Positions 47,298 to 57,766 of a stretch of 64,000 bases of DNA are shown one piece after another. The DNA comes from an uncultured Saprospiraceae bacterium (GTDB taxonomy: Bacteria > Bacteroidota > Bacteroidia > Chitinophagales > Saprospiraceae). A program made the position numbers and the translations under genes. The notes under the pieces are model-generated. The model saw only the letters and a list, made by a program, of their open reading frames with translations. It was not told where the DNA came from and did not search any database. Position 1 is the first letter of the stretch; the number at the start of each line of letters is the position of its first letter. The stretch lies in assembly GCA_937929945.1 (NCBI GenBank), contig CALFUK010000039.1, forward strand, positions 41,839-105,838, in the 5' to 3' direction.

Positions 47298-49214
47298 ATG
47301 ATCTTACTTAAGGATATAAATTTTGGTTTCGGCGAAAGAACCATACTGGATAACATCAACATTGCCATCAAGGCAAATGATAAGATAGGCCTGATCGGTC
47401 GCAACGGAGTGGGGAAGTCCACACTGTTTAAACTCATCATGGGCGAGCTCGCACTGCGCTCTGGGAGCGTAGACATTCCCAAAGAATACACGATAGCATA
47501 CTTAGAGCAGGATCGGGACTTTCGCTCTGAAGCCTCAGTCGTAGACTATGTAGTCGCTTCTCAGAAGGAGCTTCTCAATCTTAATCAAGAGTTAGCTAAA
47601 GTGCAGCAGCAGCTGGATGAAAGGACGGATTACGACAGTGACTCGTATATGCAGCTCATCACTAAGATGACTGATCTCAATGATATGATATCACTATCCA
47701 GTCCAGAAGAGGTCACTGCGAATGCTGAGATGCTGCTGAAAGGACTGGGATTCAAGCAGCACGAACTGAATCAACCACTGACGACCTTCTCAGGTGGATG
47801 GCAAATGAGAGCTAAGCTAGCTAGCATCTTACTCCGCAAGCCGAACTTGCTCCTCTTAGATGAGCCGACTAACTATCTGGATATCGAGTCCATCATCTGG
47901 TTTGAGTCCTATCTGAGGGATTACCCTGGATCGTTCGTGATCATTTCTCACGATACTGACTTCTTAGATAATACGACAAAATCTACGGTAGAGCTGCTCA
48001 ATGGGGGACTGCAAGTCTATCACGCACCTTACAGTAAGGCTCAGGAGGAGAGAGGCATCAGACTGGAGCAGCTGAAGTCAGCCTTCTTAAATCAGCAGAA
48101 AGTCATAGAGCAAAAGCAGCGTACGATAGAGAGATTCCGCGCCAGTGCCACGAAAACCTCCATGGCCCAATCCATGGAAAAGCAACTCGATAAAATGCAA
48201 AAGATCGAGTGGCAAGAGGAAAGCACCTCCGAGATAAAAATCTCCTTTTTGGAGCCGCCACGCTCAGCAGGGGTCGTCATTAAGGCAGATAATTTAGCAA
48301 AATCATATGGAGAAAAACAAGTCTTTACAGGCATAGACTTCGATATAGAAAGGGGGCAAAGAGTGGCACTAGTCGGGCAGAATGGCCAAGGCAAGTCTAC
48401 TCTCATCAAGCTGATTACTCAAAAAATAGAAGCTAGCACCGGGACTATAGAGTTGGGCAAAAATGTATTTCACGGCATATTCTACCAGGATCATACAAAT
48501 GGTATGGATGGAAATATGACCGTACTGGAAACGCTAGAGTCTAACTGTCCACCAGAGCTGAGGACGAAGCTGAGGAATATTCTGGGTGGATTTTTATTCT
48601 CTGGTGAAGATGTAGAGAAAAAAGTAAAAGTACTATCTGGAGGTGAGAAGACCCGACTCTGCTTAGCCGACCTGCTGTTGAGACCTTATAATCTCATCAT
48701 CCTTGATGAGCCGACGAATCACCTGGACATGGCCTCTAAACTTGTCCTACAAGATGCGCTCAATCGGTTCAAAGGGACACTGCTGGTCGTATCTCACGAT
48801 CGATTCTTCTTGAGAGGTCTGACGGAGACCACTATAGAGCTGCGTGATGGTCAGCTGTCTACCTACTTAGGTGATATAGACTACTTCCTGCAGAAGCGTA
48901 ATGCGGATAACTTCAGAGAGGTAGAGCTCGGTAAGCAAGAAAAGCAAAAGAAGAAAGCCACAGTCACTAAAGCACCAATCGATCATGGGAAGCTGAAAGA
49001 GCTAAAAAAGCAAATTGCCAATATAGAGCGTAAGATCAGCCAGAAGGAAGACAAGGTCAAAAAACTGGAACAAAAAATGGCAGAACCTGATTTTTTCCAA
49101 TCCACGACGCAGGATAAAGTGATCCAAGAGCATGGGCAACTTAAGGTCGAAATTAGTGAACTAAATGAAAAATGGGATGTCTTAGCAGAGAGTATTATAG
49201 AGGTAGAATCTTGA
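47298..49214 (+). CDS. ABC-F family ATP-binding protein
   Basis: 638 residues without membrane segments. Two ABC domains: Walker A GRNGVGKST and signature FSGGWQMR in the first; GQNGQGKST and LSGGEKTRLC in the second, each followed by LLLDEPTN/ILDEPTNHLD. A linker of ~80 residues joins them and a charged coiled-coil tail (~560-638) follows. ABC-F proteins act on the ribosome (translation factors or antibiotic protection); the coiled-coil tail is like EttA/Uup-type members. It is 4 bp downstream of algH. Confidence 0.95.
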   Translation: MILLKDINFGFGERTILDNINIAIKANDKIGLIGRNGVGKSTLFKLIMGELALRSGSVDIPKEYTIAYLEQDRDFRSEASVVDYVVASQKELLNLNQELAKVQQQLDERTDYDSDSYMQLITKMTDLNDMISLSSPEEVTANAEMLLKGLGFKQHELNQPLTTFSGGWQMRAKLASILLRKPNLLLLDEPTNYLDIESIIWFESYLRDYPGSFVIISHDTDFLDNTTKSTVELLNGGLQVYHAPYSKAQEERGIRLEQLKSAFLNQQKVIEQKQRTIERFRASATKTSMAQSMEKQLDKMQKIEWQEESTSEIKISFLEPPRSAGVVIKADNLAKSYGEKQVFTGIDFDIERGQRVALVGQNGQGKSTLIKLITQKIEASTGTIELGKNVFHGIFYQDHTNGMDGNMTVLETLESNCPPELRTKLRNILGGFLFSGEDVEKKVKVLSGGEKTRLCLADLLLRPYNLIILDEPTNHLDMASKLVLQDALNRFKGTLLVVSHDRFFLRGLTETTIELRDGQLSTYLGDIDYFLQKRNADNFREVELGKQEKQKKKATVTKAPIDHGKLKELKKQIANIERKISQKEDKVKKLEQKMAEPDFFQSTTQDKVIQEHGQLKVEISELNEKWDVLAESIIEVES

Positions 49215-49256
49215 TATTCACTGGATATTGTTAAATTCACAGCATAACGATTCATT

Positions 49257-49682
49257 ATGAGTGTTTTAGATTTTGTAAGGGTGGTCATTTACAGATTTCA
49301 TGAAAAGGGTCTGGAAGTCTTCTTAGTGAATTCAGACTTAGAGCAAGATCCTGATGTCTGGAAGATACCCAAGACAGGTATGGAGAACCTTAAGAAGTGT
49401 GAAGAGTGCATTGAGCTAGATCCTGTAACCGATGAAAATGGGCGGACTCACACTACCTACGCTGTAGAAGGCGACTGGCATGATATACCATCCATCAGAG
49501 GCCTGATCAAGCATGATATCAAGCTTGCTAAGCAGACAATCAAGGAAGTCGTGCCAGGCATAGAGAAAGGCGGATTCTTCGCTGTAAAGGAAGCTGTGAA
49601 AAACACCATGCCCGAAGAATACCAAGCGCTCAAAGAACTCAAGGACATACTTTTTGATAGAAACGTAGTAAAGAATATTTGA
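49257..49682 (+). CDS. Nudix-fold-like protein with degenerate catalytic box
   Basis: 141 residues. The first part ([31 protein letters not shown]) looks like the start of a Nudix hydrolase, but no GX5EX7REUXEEXGU box is visible; a charged helix ([20 protein letters not shown]) sits near its place. A catalytically dead or very divergent member is possible. It precedes purC by 10 bp. Confidence 0.6.
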   Translation: MSVLDFVRVVIYRFHEKGLEVFLVNSDLEQDPDVWKIPKTGMENLKKCEECIELDPVTDENGRTHTTYAVEGDWHDIPSIRGLIKHDIKLAKQTIKEVVPGIEKGGFFAVKEAVKNTMPEEYQALKELKDILFDRNVVKNI

Positions 49683-49692
49683 CCCCTATAGC

Positions 49693-50655
49693 GTGAGACC
49701 CAATATTGAAAGCGTAGCCATAGAGTCGACAGACTTCACCTTTGATCATTTAGAGACTGTGTATCATGGCAAGGTGAGAGATCTCTATGATTTTGGAAAC
49801 CGCATTGCCATCGTAGCCACTGACCGTATTTCTGCCTTTGATCATATACTCCCGAGAGCGATACCTTTTAAAGGCCAAGTCTTAAATCAGATAGCCACCT
49901 ATTTTTTAGAAGCCACGACAGATATCTGCTCTAACTGGTTGGTAGAATCACCAGACCCTAATGTCAGCATCGGTATCAAGTGTGAAGCTATTAAAATTGA
50001 AATGGTCGTTAGAGGATATCTGGCAGGTCATGCTTGGAGAGAGTATCAGTCAGGTAAGCGAGTACTCTGTGGTGTCCAGATGCCTGATGGGATGAAAGAG
50101 GCCGACAGATTTCCAGCTCCCATCATTACCCCTGCTACTAAAGCAGATGAGGGCCATGATGAAGATATTAGCAAAGTGGAGATTCTTGCTCAGGGCTTAG
50201 TCCAGCCAAGCATCTACTCCGCTATGGAAGACTATGCTCTTCGACTATTTGCCAGAGGCACGGAGATGGCAGCTGATAAAGGGCTCATACTAGTAGACAC
50301 CAAATATGAATTCGGATTAGCAAATGAGGAAGTGGTACTCATCGATGAGATACACACGCCAGATAGCTCCAGGTATTACATCATGGAAGGCTATGAGCAG
50401 CGCCAGGCGGCTAATGAAAAACAGAAACAGCTATCGAAGGAATTTGTCCGAGAGTGGCTCATGGAGCATGGCTTTCAAGGAAAGGATGACCAGCTCATGC
50501 CACACATGCCAGATGAGTTCGTATGGCAGGTCAGCGAGAGATATATAGAGTTATACGAGATATTGACTGGGCAGCCATTTCAGCGTGAGTTTGATGTGGA
50601 TAGACAAGATAGAATCCAGTCTGTCATCCAGACCCGGATGGCACAACAATCCTAA
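49693..50655 (+). CDS. purC: SAICAR synthase
   Basis: 320 residues from a GTG start. Motifs: [47 protein letters not shown], and DTKYEFGLA followed by [11 protein letters not shown]. The length is that of the eukaryote-like/long PurC found in Bacteroidota. It joins aspartate to CAIR in purine synthesis, ATP-dependent. It overlaps no gene; the SIMPL gene starts 12 bp later. Confidence 0.95.
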   Translation: MRPNIESVAIESTDFTFDHLETVYHGKVRDLYDFGNRIAIVATDRISAFDHILPRAIPFKGQVLNQIATYFLEATTDICSNWLVESPDPNVSIGIKCEAIKIEMVVRGYLAGHAWREYQSGKRVLCGVQMPDGMKEADRFPAPIITPATKADEGHDEDISKVEILAQGLVQPSIYSAMEDYALRLFARGTEMAADKGLILVDTKYEFGLANEEVVLIDEIHTPDSSRYYIMEGYEQRQAANEKQKQLSKEFVREWLMEHGFQGKDDQLMPHMPDEFVWQVSERYIELYEILTGQPFQREFDVDRQDRIQSVIQTRMAQQS

Positions 50656-50667
50656 CACGATTCTCAC

Positions 50668-51375
50668 ATGGAAACAAAGAACTACTTGATACCGTCCATT
50701 ATATTGAGTCTTGCCTTCGTGATCGGCTGCTTCATATTGGGCACGAAGTGGGTACAGTCTAAGGCATATAACAATCGCTATGTCACCGTCAAAGGACTCT
50801 CTGAAAGAGATGTGACTGCAGATAAAGCTTGGTGGAGCATCAATAGCCAGAATGGAGCTAATACCATCGACGACATTCAAAAGCGAGTGACTTATGTCGA
50901 GTCAATGGTGAAGTCATTTCTGAATCAATATGGATTCACCGAGGATGAGATCACCATCGAAGGGGTGAATATCTACACTAATAACTACCAAGGTGCAGAA
51001 TACCGTTACAGTGCCGATATTCAGATCAGTGTTACTACTGACGAGATATCGAAAGTAACTGTAGCTCAGAAGTCGATTACGGATCTTATCTCCAAAAGTA
51101 TTTTAGTGCAATCTGATAAGTGGGCCTCAGGGCCTAAATATTACTATACCAAATTTAAAGACGTGAAGACTGAGATGCTGGCTGAAGCCACAAAAGAGGC
51201 TAAGAAAGCAGCTGCAGAGTTTGCGAATAATTCTGGGTCAAACGTGGGTTTAATCAGGAGAGCTAATCAAGGTGTGTTCCAAATACTACCAGGGAATAAG
51301 ACGCAAGAAGATCAAGTCTTCTTTCCTGATAAGAATATCAGAGTGGTCAGCACCATAGATTACTTCTTAGAGTAA
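50668..51375 (+). CDS. SIMPL-domain protein, membrane-anchored
   Basis: 235 residues. A hydrophobic N-terminal helix (~7-28) acts as signal anchor. The rest matches the SIMPL/DUF541 domain (VTVKGLSERDVTADKAWWSI; ITIEGVNIYTNNYQG; AKKAAAEFANNSGSNVG), a periplasmic domain of unclear role that forms beta-rich oligomers. It is probably cotranscribed with purC. Confidence 0.9.
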   Translation: METKNYLIPSIILSLAFVIGCFILGTKWVQSKAYNNRYVTVKGLSERDVTADKAWWSINSQNGANTIDDIQKRVTYVESMVKSFLNQYGFTEDEITIEGVNIYTNNYQGAEYRYSADIQISVTTDEISKVTVAQKSITDLISKSILVQSDKWASGPKYYYTKFKDVKTEMLAEATKEAKKAAAEFANNSGSNVGLIRRANQGVFQILPGNKTQEDQVFFPDKNIRVVSTIDYFLE

Positions 51376-51389
51376 AAAACGCTTGACCA

Positions 51390-52439
51390 TTGCCAAAAAA
51401 CTTCAACATCAAAGCGGGTAAGACCGCCTATAAGCATATCCAAGCTAACGGACTCCATCCATCGGATATTACCGTGCTACCTGCTGCTGCAGGTGGACCT
51501 AAGTGGATCTCCCTGTTTGGATTGGATCAGTATCTGGTGAGAGAATGGTTCAAGGAGCCTAAGCAGCAGCTGCACTTAGTCGGCGCATCTGCTGGTGCTT
51601 GGAGAATGCTCTGCTACTCATTGCCAGATCCCACGTCAGCGTTGGATCGATATCTCAAATATTACGTCGAGCAGCGTTACCCTAATTGGCCTAGGCCGGC
51701 AGATGTCTCTCGTGAGCTGAGCTATATCATAGATCAGGTGATGGCTGATGCCTCTTTCACTGATGTCGATATGGCTACACATAAGAAGCTCTATGTCATC
51801 AACAGTCGCAGTAAATCTCCCCATCGAGAGGGTAGACGTCTCAAGCAGCATTTGATCCAAGCTGGACTAGCTAACATAATGTCAAGGAAGTCACTCTTTC
51901 GCCATTTTGAACGGGTGGTCTATCATACTCAGGATGCTATTCCATCTATTGTGATGGATGATGGTCTGATGACAGAGCAAAAGCAAATGACGAAGCAGAC
52001 GCTTCTACCCAGCTTGTATGCCACGGGATCTATCCCAGCTCTCTGCCACCCTGTTGTCATGGATGATGGGATGAATTATTGGGATGGCGGCATTACGGAT
52101 TACCACATCGCACTTCAATTTGATACGCCTGGCTTGGTGCTGTATCCTCATTTCAGTTCTTCTATTAAGCCCGGCTGGTTTGATAAACATCTATCGTGGC
52201 GCCGTGCGTCTGATGCCGTCACTGACAAGATGATCTTAATCCATCCATCAGCAGGTTTTATCAGAGCGCTACCGGATCAAAAGATACCAGATAGAAAAGA
52301 TTTTGAAGTCTATTTTGGACGTGATGATCAGCGCATCAGTCATTGGTATCAAGTCGCAGAAGCCAGCCACTTAATGGCTGCAGAATTCAAAGACTTATAT
52401 GAATCGGGAGATTTGATCCGTCACATTGAGCCATTGTAA
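51390..52439 (+). CDS. Patatin-like phospholipase domain protein
   Basis: 349 residues from a TTG start. Nucleophile elbow GASAG (Ser in GASAGAW) and the dyad Asp in DGGITDYH, plus the glycine-rich AAAGGPKWISLFGL, support a patatin-like hydrolase. Target lipid unknown. It follows the SIMPL gene by 14 bp; repeat array D follows its stop on the opposite strand. Confidence 0.85.
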   Translation: MPKNFNIKAGKTAYKHIQANGLHPSDITVLPAAAGGPKWISLFGLDQYLVREWFKEPKQQLHLVGASAGAWRMLCYSLPDPTSALDRYLKYYVEQRYPNWPRPADVSRELSYIIDQVMADASFTDVDMATHKKLYVINSRSKSPHREGRRLKQHLIQAGLANIMSRKSLFRHFERVVYHTQDAIPSIVMDDGLMTEQKQMTKQTLLPSLYATGSIPALCHPVVMDDGMNYWDGGITDYHIALQFDTPGLVLYPHFSSSIKPGWFDKHLSWRRASDAVTDKMILIHPSAGFIRALPDQKIPDRKDFEVYFGRDDQRISHWYQVAEASHLMAAEFKDLYESGDLIRHIEPL

Positions 52440-52469
52440 TAGGTCTCGTCCCATTAGAACGATAGATTT

Positions 52470-52755
52470 CATATGTTTAAATTTTAGGGCGAAATGCCTG
52501 TCAGCAAATAACTAAGTTTAATCATCCACTTGGGTGTCTTAATTATCTACGTCATAGACGTTTCATATGTTTAAATTTTTAGAACCGAAGGCCTGTCAGC
52601 AAATAGCTAAGTTTAATCATCCACTTGGGTGTCTTAACTATCTACGTCATAGACGTTTCATATGTTTAAATTTCAGGGCGAAATGCCTGTCAGCAAATAG
52701 CTAAGTATAATCATCCAATTGGGTGTCTTAACTATCTACGTCATAGACGTTTCAT
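52470..52755 (-). repeat. Tandem 94-bp repeat array D (three units, reversed)
   Basis: On the minus strand units begin at 52755, 52661 and 52566 (periods 94, 95, 94), ending with ATGAAATCT at 52472, a start resembling the dehalogenase's own ATGAAATCTC. The reading direction runs into the 3' end of the convergent patatin gene, so no gene is led. The units closely match array C and unit 5 of array A. Confidence 0.95.
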
Positions 52756-52827
52756 AGAGGAGGATGCTTTCTTCCATATAGCTAGTTGATTTGCATGGAT
52801 ATACCAAAGTGTTACCGCTATAAAAGC

Positions 52828-52856
52828 GAAAAGCCCACTTCAAGAGTGGGCTTTTC
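52828..52856. terminator. Strong bidirectional terminator
   Basis: GAAAAGCCCACT pairs perfectly with AGTGGGCTTTTC (12 bp) around a 5-nt loop, with A- and T-tracts. It ends the large secreted-protein gene on the minus strand. Confidence 0.9.
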
Positions 52857-52882
52857 ATAATTGCATAAAAAGGGTGTAAGCT

Positions 52883-55800
52883 TTATTTATCTTCAGTATT
52901 TCTCGCTTGTGGATTGTTTGGTGCATCACAACCATCAATAAATGCATGAAATATATTCCCTTCTTCAACTTCAAATCCTGCTCCTAATTCGATGCATGTC
53001 ACCGCTGAGAAATCTACATCACCAGCAGAGACTACACCTATAGAAGTAATGGTAGAATACACTTCATACAGTCCAGCCATGATAGGATTATCATCTTCCT
53101 GTCGATTTTCAAGGCACTCTGAAGGATTACAATCATTCCTCACCACAGAGATCGGATTAGAGAGGCTGTAGCATCCTTGTAGCTCATTGGCATTCATACC
53201 CACTTCTGCACCGATTAATCGATCTTCAAAGCTTAAGTGCCAGATCAGGCAAGTGCCAACTCCAGCACCGTCAAAGTCAACGACTGAGGGCATAGGTGGC
53301 AGACCTAAGATGTTGCCTAGGTCATCAGTGACAACCCACTGGCTGTTCGTACCGCTACTGCCAGTAAGGGTGATGGCACCGGCAGGTATGTTATCAGCCG
53401 CACCATCTCCGACACAGAATTCGAATGGGCCGCCTGTGAGTGTGCCACCTTCTACCTTACAATTCAGATCACAATCATTCCTCACCACAGTAATAGGGTT
53501 AGAGAGGCTGTAGCATCCTTGTAACTCATTGGCATTCATACCTACCTCTGCACCGATTAAGCCATCTTCAAAGCTCAAGTGCCAGATCAGGCAAGTGCCA
53601 ACTCCAGCACCGTCAAAGTCTACGACTGAGGGCATAGGTGGTAGACCTAAGATGTTGCCTTGGTCATCAGTGACAACCCACTGGCTGTTCATACCATTAT
53701 TACCTGTAAGGGTGATGGCACCGGTAGGGATATTATCAGCCGCACCATCTTCGACACAGAATTCGAAGGGGCCACCTGTGAGCGTGCCGCCTTCTGGGTG
53801 ATTCCGATTGACCAGAATTGGATCTGAAAGATCATAACATCCATTTAAATTGGAAGCGTTAGCTCCGACAGTCAGTCCTGTAAGACCATTTTCGTAAGCC
53901 AGATGCCAGATCAAGCAGGAGCCAGCCCCAGCCCCGTCTAAGTCGAAGGGAGGATTGGCAGGCAGTCCTAAGATATTGCCATTTAAATCTGTAATAACCC
54001 AAGCTGTCAATGATCCCCTTGCATTAGCAACTCTGACATCAAAGGCATCCGAGATCTGATCCCCTGCGCATATGTCTATTTCTGTGAATGATTCAAAGAA
54101 GGAATAGGAGTCTAAGCCAAACGGATTATTTTCTACCATGATCGTTGTGACCAAGGTGGGTGTCGGATCAAGGCTGTAGACGCTGACTTGATTATTCGTT
54201 GCGCCACTGTGAGTGATGTACAGTAAGCCATCATCATCACTGACTGCATAATTATGCGGTGCAGCAAAAGGTGCATCTACGGGACTGCCCACTAAGGTAT
54301 TAGTCGTCAAGTCAACGGTGTATGTCGCATTGACTCCTCCCTCTGATATGTTACCCACATAGAGATATGTGCCACTATTATTGATACCTAATCCATGCGC
54401 ATTAGGAATCGATAAGACATCGACTTGTGATAGATCGCTTCGATTTAAAATAGCTAATTCGCTTGAGCCTTGACTCGCTACATAGAGCAAGTCATTAGCT
54501 GCGGTCAATGACACATGGGGATCAATGCCAACTGCAACTCGCGCAGTTTCTAAGAATGTCGATGTGCTGTATTTCAAAACATAGTCTTCTGCTAAGGGGC
54601 CTAAGAGGGTGACGAATGCAGCAGCATTATCTGGAGCAATGATCACGTCATGGGGTTTATAGCCGGCGGCTAATAAGTCATCAGGCAGCTGTATGGTAGC
54701 GATTTCAACTAAGCCATTGGGATCAATCACTGAAATAGTTTTGTCCAATTCATTATTGACCCAGAGCTGCTGGCTATTGGGGCTCAGCCACATATGGAAG
54801 ACGCCTTGTCCAGCATCTACACTGCCGATGAGTTCTAAGCTTTCACCATCGAAAGAAACAATTTTTCCGTTGTAATCTCCGACCAAGACTGTGTTGTTAG
54901 AGCTGTTATGAACCACATACATGGGCTGCCCATTGTTAGGCATAGCTACTGTCATGATCACACTTTGCTCATCATTGTCGATGACTGAGATGGTTCCAGA
55001 TGCCCGATTGGCGATGACTGTTCGATTCACCAGGACATCAGACAGACCGACTAATTGGCCTCCATCTGGCTGATTGCGAAACACAGAGATCGGATTAGAG
55101 AGGCTGAAGCATCCTTGTAGCTCACTGGAATTCATACCCACCTCTGCACCGATTAAGCCATCTTCAAAGCTTAAGTGCCAGATCAGGCAAGTGCCAACTC
55201 CAGCACCGTCAAAGTCAACGACTGAGGGCAAGGGTGGCAGACCTAAGATGTTGCCTAGGTCATCAGTGACAACCCACTGACGGTTCATACCATTATTACC
55301 TGTAAGGGTGATGGCTCCGGCAGGGATGTTATCAGCTATGGCATCTCCGACACAGAATTCGAATGGGCCACCTGTGAGTGTGCCGCCTTCTACCATACAA
55401 TTCGCATCACAATCATTTCTCACCACAGAGATCGGATTAGAGAGGCTGTAGCATCCTTGTAACTCACTGGCATTCATACCTAGCTCTGCACCGATTAAGC
55501 CCTCTTCAAAGCTCAAGTGCCAGATCAGGCAAGTGCCAACTCCAGCACCGTTAAAGTCTACGACTGAGGGCATAGGTGGTAGACCTAAGATGTTGCCTAA
55601 GTCATCAGTGACAACCCACTGGCTGTTCGTACCACTATTGCCAGTAAGGGTGATGGCTCCGGTAGGGATGTTGTCAGCTGCGCCATCTCCGACGCAGAAA
55701 TCAAACGGGCCACCTGTGAGTGTCCCGCCTTTTGTTGATTGAGTGCAACCTTCTTCGAGTACGATGGTATACGAACCTCCACTGCCAGCGCCTTGATCAA

Positions 55801-57610
55801 ATGAAGTAAGCTTAATGGCATCAATACATCCATCTATTACGATGCTAGCCATGTGGTTACTGGATCCATTAGTTCGTACTTCGCACGCTGCACCATCTGG
55901 GGTCAGTGATTGTCCTGTCTGAGCTACGCAGGAACCAAGCGTTGTGCTATAGGGTACAGATGTGCCTTGGTAGGATGCTTCTATAATGATTTCATCAGTT
56001 TGGTCGATATCCCATATTTCAAAACTAAAACCACATACAGCCTGCGTAAAAGAGAATGTAGAGGTTAGGTTATTATTTGAACCAATAGCATTTTTTACGC
56101 CCAGTCTGACGCCGATGGAGCCATCAGTCTGACTGTTGTCTATTCTATTTTCATCTGCCTGAGCGGATCCGTTAAATTCCCTTGATAAGCTTAGTGCTGC
56201 AGTCCCGACAGTCAGGTTGGAGCTATTAATCGAGGCTTCTGCATTATTATCCCCATCGAGCACAGCTATATCTGGTACTGAACATTCTTCTGTGCAGCAC
56301 ACAGTGCGCTGCACATACACTGGATTAGATAAAGTATAGCATCCGTTTATGTCTGACAGACTATTATTTACCATGACTCCAGTCAAATCATTTTCATATG
56401 ATAGGTTCCAGATTAAGCAGGTTCCGATCCCTGCACCGTCAAAATCGACGACGGAAGGCATGGGGGGAAGACCGAGAATATTACCTTGTAGATCTGTGAC
56501 GACCCATTGGTTATCGGTGCCGCCATTTCCTTCTAATGATATAGCTCCAGAAGGTATTCTATCAGCTGTACCATCTGATACACAAAACTCGAATGGTCCG
56601 CCTTGTAGCGAGCCTCCTGAAATATCGATCTGTGTACAGCCTTCTTGAAAGACGACAGTGTATGATCCACCAGTTCCATTGCCTTGGTCAAATGAAGTAA
56701 TTAATATTTCATCGATACACCCTTCTATTTGGATCTCAGCCATGTGTGACATCGAACCGTTATCTCGGATTTCACAAGCAGCACCGTCTGGAGTTAACGA
56801 AGTCCCAGATTGAGCTACGCAAGCACCTGTCGTCGTGGCGTAAGCGACAGGAGTCCCTTGATAGAAAGCTTCGATGACTATTTCATCAGTTTGATCAATA
56901 TCCCATATTTGGAAATTGAGATCACACACTTTTTCAGAAAGATTAAAAGAGGCTTTCATGTTATTTGATGGGCCGACTGCATTCTTGACACCAAGACGAA
57001 TGCCTATCTCTCCCGAAGTTTGGCTGTTATTGATTCTATTCTCGTCGGCTGTCGCTGTACCTTGGAAGCTTCGATCGAGTGTTAATCTTGCATTACCAAC
57101 TGTAACGGTAGTGCTATTAATGTCTTGCTGCGCATTCGTACTACCGTCAAATGAGCTTAGATCAGGACTTGAACATGTTTCGGTGACACAGCAGGTGTGA
57201 CGAATCACTGAAATAGAATTAGATAAGCTGAAACATCCTTGAATATCGAATGCATTCATACCGACCTCTGCACCTGTGATGGGGCTTTCGAAACTCAGAT
57301 GCCAGATGAGACATGTACCTGTACCAGCTCCATCGAAGTTAACTGCATATGGACTAGCTGGAAGTCCCAGTATATTACCTTGTTCATCTGTGACTACCCA
57401 GGTGCTCATACTTCCTTGAGCATTAGCAAGGATAATGGAACCATCTTCAAATTGATCTGGATCCTGATCATCAACACAGAATGTAAACGGTCCGCCGCTA
57501 AGCATACCACCGTTGACATTACATTGAGAATGACTTAGAAATGGGGATAAAACAAAAAATGAAAAAATAGTGGCGAATAGATGTTGATTCATGCGATACA
57601 GTTTAATCAT
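52883..57610 (-). CDS. Giant modular secreted protein with seven-fold repeat module, beta-propeller and 3-coathanger C-terminus
   Basis: 1575 residues (Met1, or Met7 at 57592). The signal peptide ends near 29 (SHSQ). A ~105-residue module (GGPFxFCVxDG; QWVVTDxxGNILGLPP; GAGVGTCLIWHLSFE; LSNPIxVVRN) occurs seven times: around 57500-57200, 56610-56290, 55730-55420, 55390-55070, 54070-53800 (partial), 53795-53470 and 53445-53130. Two copies of another domain (57195-56640 and 56285-55740; QIWDIDQTDEIVIEA, CVAQSGTSLTPDGAACE) lie between the first modules. A YVTN-type propeller (55060-54080) separates modules 4 and 5. It ends in a 3-coathanger stack (CIELGAGFEVEEGN). It is likely a surface or matrix protein with binding roles. 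Confidence 0.87.
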   Translation of the reverse strand: MIKLYRMNQHLFATIFSFFVLSPFLSHSQCNVNGGMLSGGPFTFCVDDQDPDQFEDGSIILANAQGSMSTWVVTDEQGNILGLPASPYAVNFDGAGTGTCLIWHLSFESPITGAEVGMNAFDIQGCFSLSNSISVIRHTCCVTETCSSPDLSSFDGSTNAQQDINSTTVTVGNARLTLDRSFQGTATADENRINNSQTSGEIGIRLGVKNAVGPSNNMKASFNLSEKVCDLNFQIWDIDQTDEIVIEAFYQGTPVAYATTTGACVAQSGTSLTPDGAACEIRDNGSMSHMAEIQIEGCIDEILITSFDQGNGTGGSYTVVFQEGCTQIDISGGSLQGGPFEFCVSDGTADRIPSGAISLEGNGGTDNQWVVTDLQGNILGLPPMPSVVDFDGAGIGTCLIWNLSYENDLTGVMVNNSLSDINGCYTLSNPVYVQRTVCCTEECSVPDIAVLDGDNNAEASINSSNLTVGTAALSLSREFNGSAQADENRIDNSQTDGSIGVRLGVKNAIGSNNNLTSTFSFTQAVCGFSFEIWDIDQTDEIIIEASYQGTSVPYSTTLGSCVAQTGQSLTPDGAACEVRTNGSSNHMASIVIDGCIDAIKLTSFDQGAGSGGSYTIVLEEGCTQSTKGGTLTGGPFDFCVGDGAADNIPTGAITLTGNSGTNSQWVVTDDLGNILGLPPMPSVVDFNGAGVGTCLIWHLSFEEGLIGAELGMNASELQGCYSLSNPISVVRNDCDANCMVEGGTLTGGPFEFCVGDAIADNIPAGAITLTGNNGMNRQWVVTDDLGNILGLPPLPSVVDFDGAGVGTCLIWHLSFEDGLIGAEVGMNSSELQGCFSLSNPISVFRNQPDGGQLVGLSDVLVNRTVIANRASGTISVIDNDEQSVIMTVAMPNNGQPMYVVHNSSNNTVLVGDYNGKIVSFDGESLELIGSVDAGQGVFHMWLSPNSQQLWVNNELDKTISVIDPNGLVEIATIQLPDDLLAAGYKPHDVIIAPDNAAAFVTLLGPLAEDYVLKYSTSTFLETARVAVGIDPHVSLTAANDLLYVASQGSSELAILNRSDLSQVDVLSIPNAHGLGINNSGTYLYVGNISEGGVNATYTVDLTTNTLVGSPVDAPFAAPHNYAVSDDDGLLYITHSGATNNQVSVYSLDPTPTLVTTIMVENNPFGLDSYSFFESFTEIDICAGDQISDAFDVRVANARGSLTAWVITDLNGNILGLPANPPFDLDGAGAGSCLIWHLAYENGLTGLTVGANASNLNGCYDLSDPILVNRNHPEGGTLTGGPFEFCVEDGAADNIPTGAITLTGNNGMNSQWVVTDDQGNILGLPPMPSVVDFDGAGVGTCLIWHLSFEDGLIGAEVGMNANELQGCYSLSNPITVVRNDCDLNCKVEGGTLTGGPFEFCVGDGAADNIPAGAITLTGSSGTNSQWVVTDDLGNILGLPPMPSVVDFDGAGVGTCLIWHLSFEDRLIGAEVGMNANELQGCYSLSNPISVVRNDCNPSECLENRQEDDNPIMAGLYEVYSTITSIGVVSAGDVDFSAVTCIELGAGFEVEEGNIFHAFIDGCDAPNNPQARNTEDK

Positions 57611-57766
57611 GTCAAAATAGTAGAAGAGGGTACTAAGGCTTACACCTGGACTGCGAAAATGGTTGCCTGTCTAATTGTCGTAAAGAAGACATTTTAAATA
57701 ATTACGTCATATAACAGACACATCTATGATTACGGGGGAGAAAACACTTGATTAATGAGTTTAGCT

